This document shows, in pieces, positions 61,795 through 64,000 of a stretch of 64,000 nt of DNA. Location: assembly GCF_003952505.1 (NCBI RefSeq), contig NZ_CP034450.1, forward strand, positions 62,001 to 126,000, given 5' to 3'. Each line of letters opens with the position of its first letter. The stretch's first letter is position 1. Source of the stretch: Mesorhizobium sp. M4B.F.Ca.ET.058.02.1.1 (GTDB taxonomy: Bacteria > Pseudomonadota > Alphaproteobacteria > Rhizobiales > Rhizobiaceae). The position numbers and the translations under genes are program-made. The notes under the pieces are model-generated. The model was not told the origin of the DNA, ran no database searches, and was given only the letters and a program-made list of their open reading frames with translations.

Positions 61795-62910
61795 ATGCCC
61801 TGGAACGACAAGAGCGGTGGCGGCGGCCCATGGGGCGGCGGCGGCAATCAGGGTCCCTGGGGGCAGGGGCCCAAGGGCCCGAGCGGCCCGCAGGGCTCAC
61901 CGCCCGATCTGGAAGACATCATCCGCCGCGGCCAGGACAGATTGCGCCGCGCCCTGCCGGGCGGCGGTGGCGCCAGCCCCGCCGTATTCGGGCTGATCGC
62001 GGCTGCGCTGGTCGTGCTGTGGGCGTTCAAGGCGGTCTACACCGTGCAGCCCGACGAGGTTGCGGTCGAACTGCGCTTCGGCAAGCCGAAGGCCGAGCTG
62101 TCGCAGCCCGGCCTGCATTTCCACTGGTGGCCGGTCGAGACCGTCGAGACCGCCAACATTGCCGAGCAGCTGGTCGATATCGGCGGCGGCGCGAGCGGCA
62201 GCAACAGTTCCGGACTGATGCTCTCGGGCGATCAGAACATCGTCAACGTGCAATTCTCGGTCGCCTACCAGGTCTCCGACCCGAAAGCCTATCTGTTCGA
62301 CGTGTCGGATCCTGACGGCATGCTGAGGCAGGTCGCCGAAAGCGCCATGCGTGAGGCCGTCGGCCGGCGGCCGGCGCAGGACATCTTCCGTGACGATCGC
62401 CAGGGCATTGCCGCCTCGGTGCGCGAGATCATCCAGACGACGCTGGACGGCTACAAGGCCGGCCTCAACGTCAACGCGGTCTCGATCGAGGACGCGGCGC
62501 CACCGCGCGAGGTGGCCGACGCCTTCGACGAGGTGCAGCGCGCCGAGCAGGACGAGGACAAGTTCGTCGAGCAGGCCAACCAGTATTCCAACCAGAAACT
62601 CGGCCAAGCGCGCGGCGCGGCGGCGCAGATCCGCGAGGACGCGGCAGCCTACAAGAACCGCGTCGTGCAGGAGGCCGAGGGTGAGGCGCAGCGCTTCATC
62701 TCGGTCTATGACGAATATGCCAAGGCGCCCGAGGTGACGCGCAAGCGGCTTTATCTGGAAACGATGGAGAGGGTGCTGAAGGACTCGAACAAGGTGATCG
62801 TCGAGCAGGGCAATGGGCAAGGGGTCGTTCCCTACCTGCCGCTGCCGGCACTGCAGCAGAAAGCGCCGGCGCCGGCCACCTTTGGCGCCACGACGGGAGG
62901 AAACCAGTGA
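61795..62910 (+). CDS. hflK: FtsH protease modulator HflK
   Basis: HflK with HflC forms a membrane cage that limits the FtsH protease. The 371-residue protein has a Gly/Pro/Trp-rich cytoplasmic start (WNDKSGGGGPWGGGGNQGPW), a membrane helix (about 63-82) and an SPFH/band-7 domain (VQPDEVAVELRFGKPKAEL). ATG 61795 follows CGAAAGGAC. Its TGA overlaps the GTG/ATG start of hflC. Confidence 0.95.
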   Translation: MPWNDKSGGGGPWGGGGNQGPWGQGPKGPSGPQGSPPDLEDIIRRGQDRLRRALPGGGGASPAVFGLIAAALVVLWAFKAVYTVQPDEVAVELRFGKPKAELSQPGLHFHWWPVETVETANIAEQLVDIGGGASGSNSSGLMLSGDQNIVNVQFSVAYQVSDPKAYLFDVSDPDGMLRQVAESAMREAVGRRPAQDIFRDDRQGIAASVREIIQTTLDGYKAGLNVNAVSIEDAAPPREVADAFDEVQRAEQDEDKFVEQANQYSNQKLGQARGAAAQIREDAAAYKNRVVQEAEGEAQRFISVYDEYAKAPEVTRKRLYLETMERVLKDSNKVIVEQGNGQGVVPYLPLPALQQKAPAPATFGATTGGNQ

Positions 62911-63851
62911 TGGCCAACCGTCTCCCCATCGTCGCCGTCGTCGCGGCGGTCATCCTGTTCCTGATCTATTCCTCGGTGTTCGTGGTCAACGCGCGCCAGC
63001 AGGCGCTGGTGCTGAGGTTCGGCGAGATCGTCGACGTTAAGACCGAGCCTGGCATTTATTTCAAAGCGCCTTTCGCCTTCTTCGATGCCGACAGCGTGCA
63101 GCTGATCGAAAACCGCGTGCTGCGCTTCGACCTCGACAACATCCGTGTCCAGGTGTCGGGCGGCAAGTTCTACGAGGTCGATGCCTTCATCGCCTACCGC
63201 ATCTCTAACCCGCGCGTGTTCCGTGCGGCGGTGTCCGGCAGCATCGAGCTTGCCGAGCAGCGGCTGAGGACACGTCTCGATGCGGCGCTGCGCCGTGTCT
63301 ACGGTCTACGCGACTTCGAGGCCGCGCTCTCCGAGGAACGCGCCGTGATGATGCGCGAGGTGCGCGACCAGCTCAGGCCCGACGCCACCTCGCTCGGCCT
63401 CGAGATCGAGGATGTGCGCATTCGCAGGACCGATCTCACGGCCGAGGTTTCGCAGCAGACCTTCGACCGCATGAAGGCCGAGCGTCTCGCCGAGGCCGAG
63501 CGGTTGAGGGCCCGCGGCAACGAGGCGGCGCAGCGCATCAAGGCCCGCGCCGACCGCGAGGTGGTCGAAATCGTCGCCGAGGCGCAGAAGGAATCGGAAA
63601 TCCTGCGCGGTGAGGGCGAAGCCCAGCGCAGCGCAACCTTCGCCTCCGCCTATCAGCGCGACCCGGCCTTCTTCGAGTTCTACCGCTCGATGAACGCCTA
63701 CGGTACGGCGCTGGACAACACCGGAACGACCATGGTGCTGTCGCCGGAATCCGAGTTCTTCCGCTATTTCCGCGACCCGAACAGCACGGAGACACCGGCA
63801 AAGCCAACGGCGCCGGCAACGCCGCCTGCGCAACCCGGCACCGGCCAGTAG
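62910..63851 (+). CDS. hflC: FtsH protease modulator HflC
   Basis: The 313-residue protein has an N-terminal membrane helix (about 5-24), the SPFH domain (FVVNARQQALVLRFGEIVDV, YFKAPFAFFDADSVQLIENR), a long coiled coil (MKAERLAEAERLRARGNEAA) and a Pro/Ala/Thr-rich tail. ATG 62910 is used; the overlapping GTG at 62907 is an equal alternative and would add one residue. It partners HflK. Confidence 0.95.
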   Translation: MANRLPIVAVVAAVILFLIYSSVFVVNARQQALVLRFGEIVDVKTEPGIYFKAPFAFFDADSVQLIENRVLRFDLDNIRVQVSGGKFYEVDAFIAYRISNPRVFRAAVSGSIELAEQRLRTRLDAALRRVYGLRDFEAALSEERAVMMREVRDQLRPDATSLGLEIEDVRIRRTDLTAEVSQQTFDRMKAERLAEAERLRARGNEAAQRIKARADREVVEIVAEAQKESEILRGEGEAQRSATFASAYQRDPAFFEFYRSMNAYGTALDNTGTTMVLSPESEFFRYFRDPNSTETPAKPTAPATPPAQPGTGQ

Positions 63852-63857
63852 CGTCCG

Positions 63858-64000
63858 GTGCAGGACTTTCTCGCGGCAATAGGCCTGGTCCTCGTCGTCG
63901 AGGGCCTGGTCTATGGCGGATTTCCTGGCCTCGCCAAGAAACTCGCCACCGAAGTCCTGTCGATGCCGGAGACGGCGCTGCGCATCGCCGGACTGGCGGC
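63858..64000 (+). CDS. DUF2065 family small membrane protein (partial)
   Basis: A frame starts with GTG at 63858, six bases after hflC, and runs off the right edge. It encodes QDFLAAIGLVLVVEGLVYGG followed by FPGLAKKLATEVLSMPETAL, which matches the two-helix DUF2065 (YjeT-like) family that follows hflC in rhizobia and gamma-proteobacteria. Function is unknown. It is cut by the window edge. Confidence 0.85.
   Translation, partial: MQDFLAAIGLVLVVEGLVYGGFPGLAKKLATEVLSMPETALRIAGLA

Overview
The window is GC-rich chromosomal DNA from an alphaproteobacterium, most likely a member of the Hyphomicrobiales (Rhizobiales) close to Mesorhizobium. The clues are the lpxC-bamD-recN-ligA order (the end of the cell-division/cell-wall cluster), an alpha-type SspB, a circularly permuted two-piece tmRNA gene with the tag ANDNYAEARLAA, the hflK-hflC-DUF2065 run after folA, and several families of palindromic intergenic repeats. 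There is no sign of phage, transposase, CRISPR, rRNA or tRNA.

Layout. 0-7 kb: 3' end of lpxC, then bamD, recN, ligA, a DUF2461 gene and the azlCD exporter. 7-21 kb: a leftward SCO-prmA-aminopeptidase P unit, cytochrome b561, creA-like, a hexapeptide acetyltransferase, a small iron-permease-like protein, an SDR, a TMEM175-like channel, MFS and MATE exporters, and a LysR regulator divergent from a two-gene NTF2-like/Atu4866-like operon. 20-30 kb: an L,D-transpeptidase, a phytase-like secreted protein, a stand-alone encapsulated-ferritin-like protein, and a complete sugar-utilisation locus (LacI regulator with tandem operators, oxidoreductase, TIM-barrel isomerase and a three-gene ABC importer). 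30-43 kb: UvrD carrying an in-frame palindromic repeat, a flavin monooxygenase with a TPR-LuxR regulator, PQQ glucose dehydrogenase, a P450-methyltransferase pair, and a DMT exporter divergent from an Lrp-type regulator.

43-64 kb: a more AT-rich patch with small membrane proteins, one apparently frameshifted; a GlcD-like flavoprotein; a giant AsmA-family protein; RHH, DUF4169 and SspB; TetR divergent from a Bcr/CflA exporter; the tmRNA gene; thyA; a molybdenum locus (frameshifted mop, modABC, modE); cobF; DUF4424; folA; hflKC; and the start of a DUF2065 gene.

Genes that work together. tmRNA makes the tag that SspB hands to ClpXP, and the two loci lie about 2.5 kb apart. ThyA and FolA form the thymidylate/folate cycle. 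ModE, a predicted ModE box, ModABC and the broken Mop protein form the molybdate uptake and sensing unit. The LacI locus is a self-contained carbohydrate module. Four repeat families were found. One sits directly after three stop codons in the same orientation. Another is translated inside UvrD. All coordinates, motifs and hairpins were read by eye; no database search was possible.
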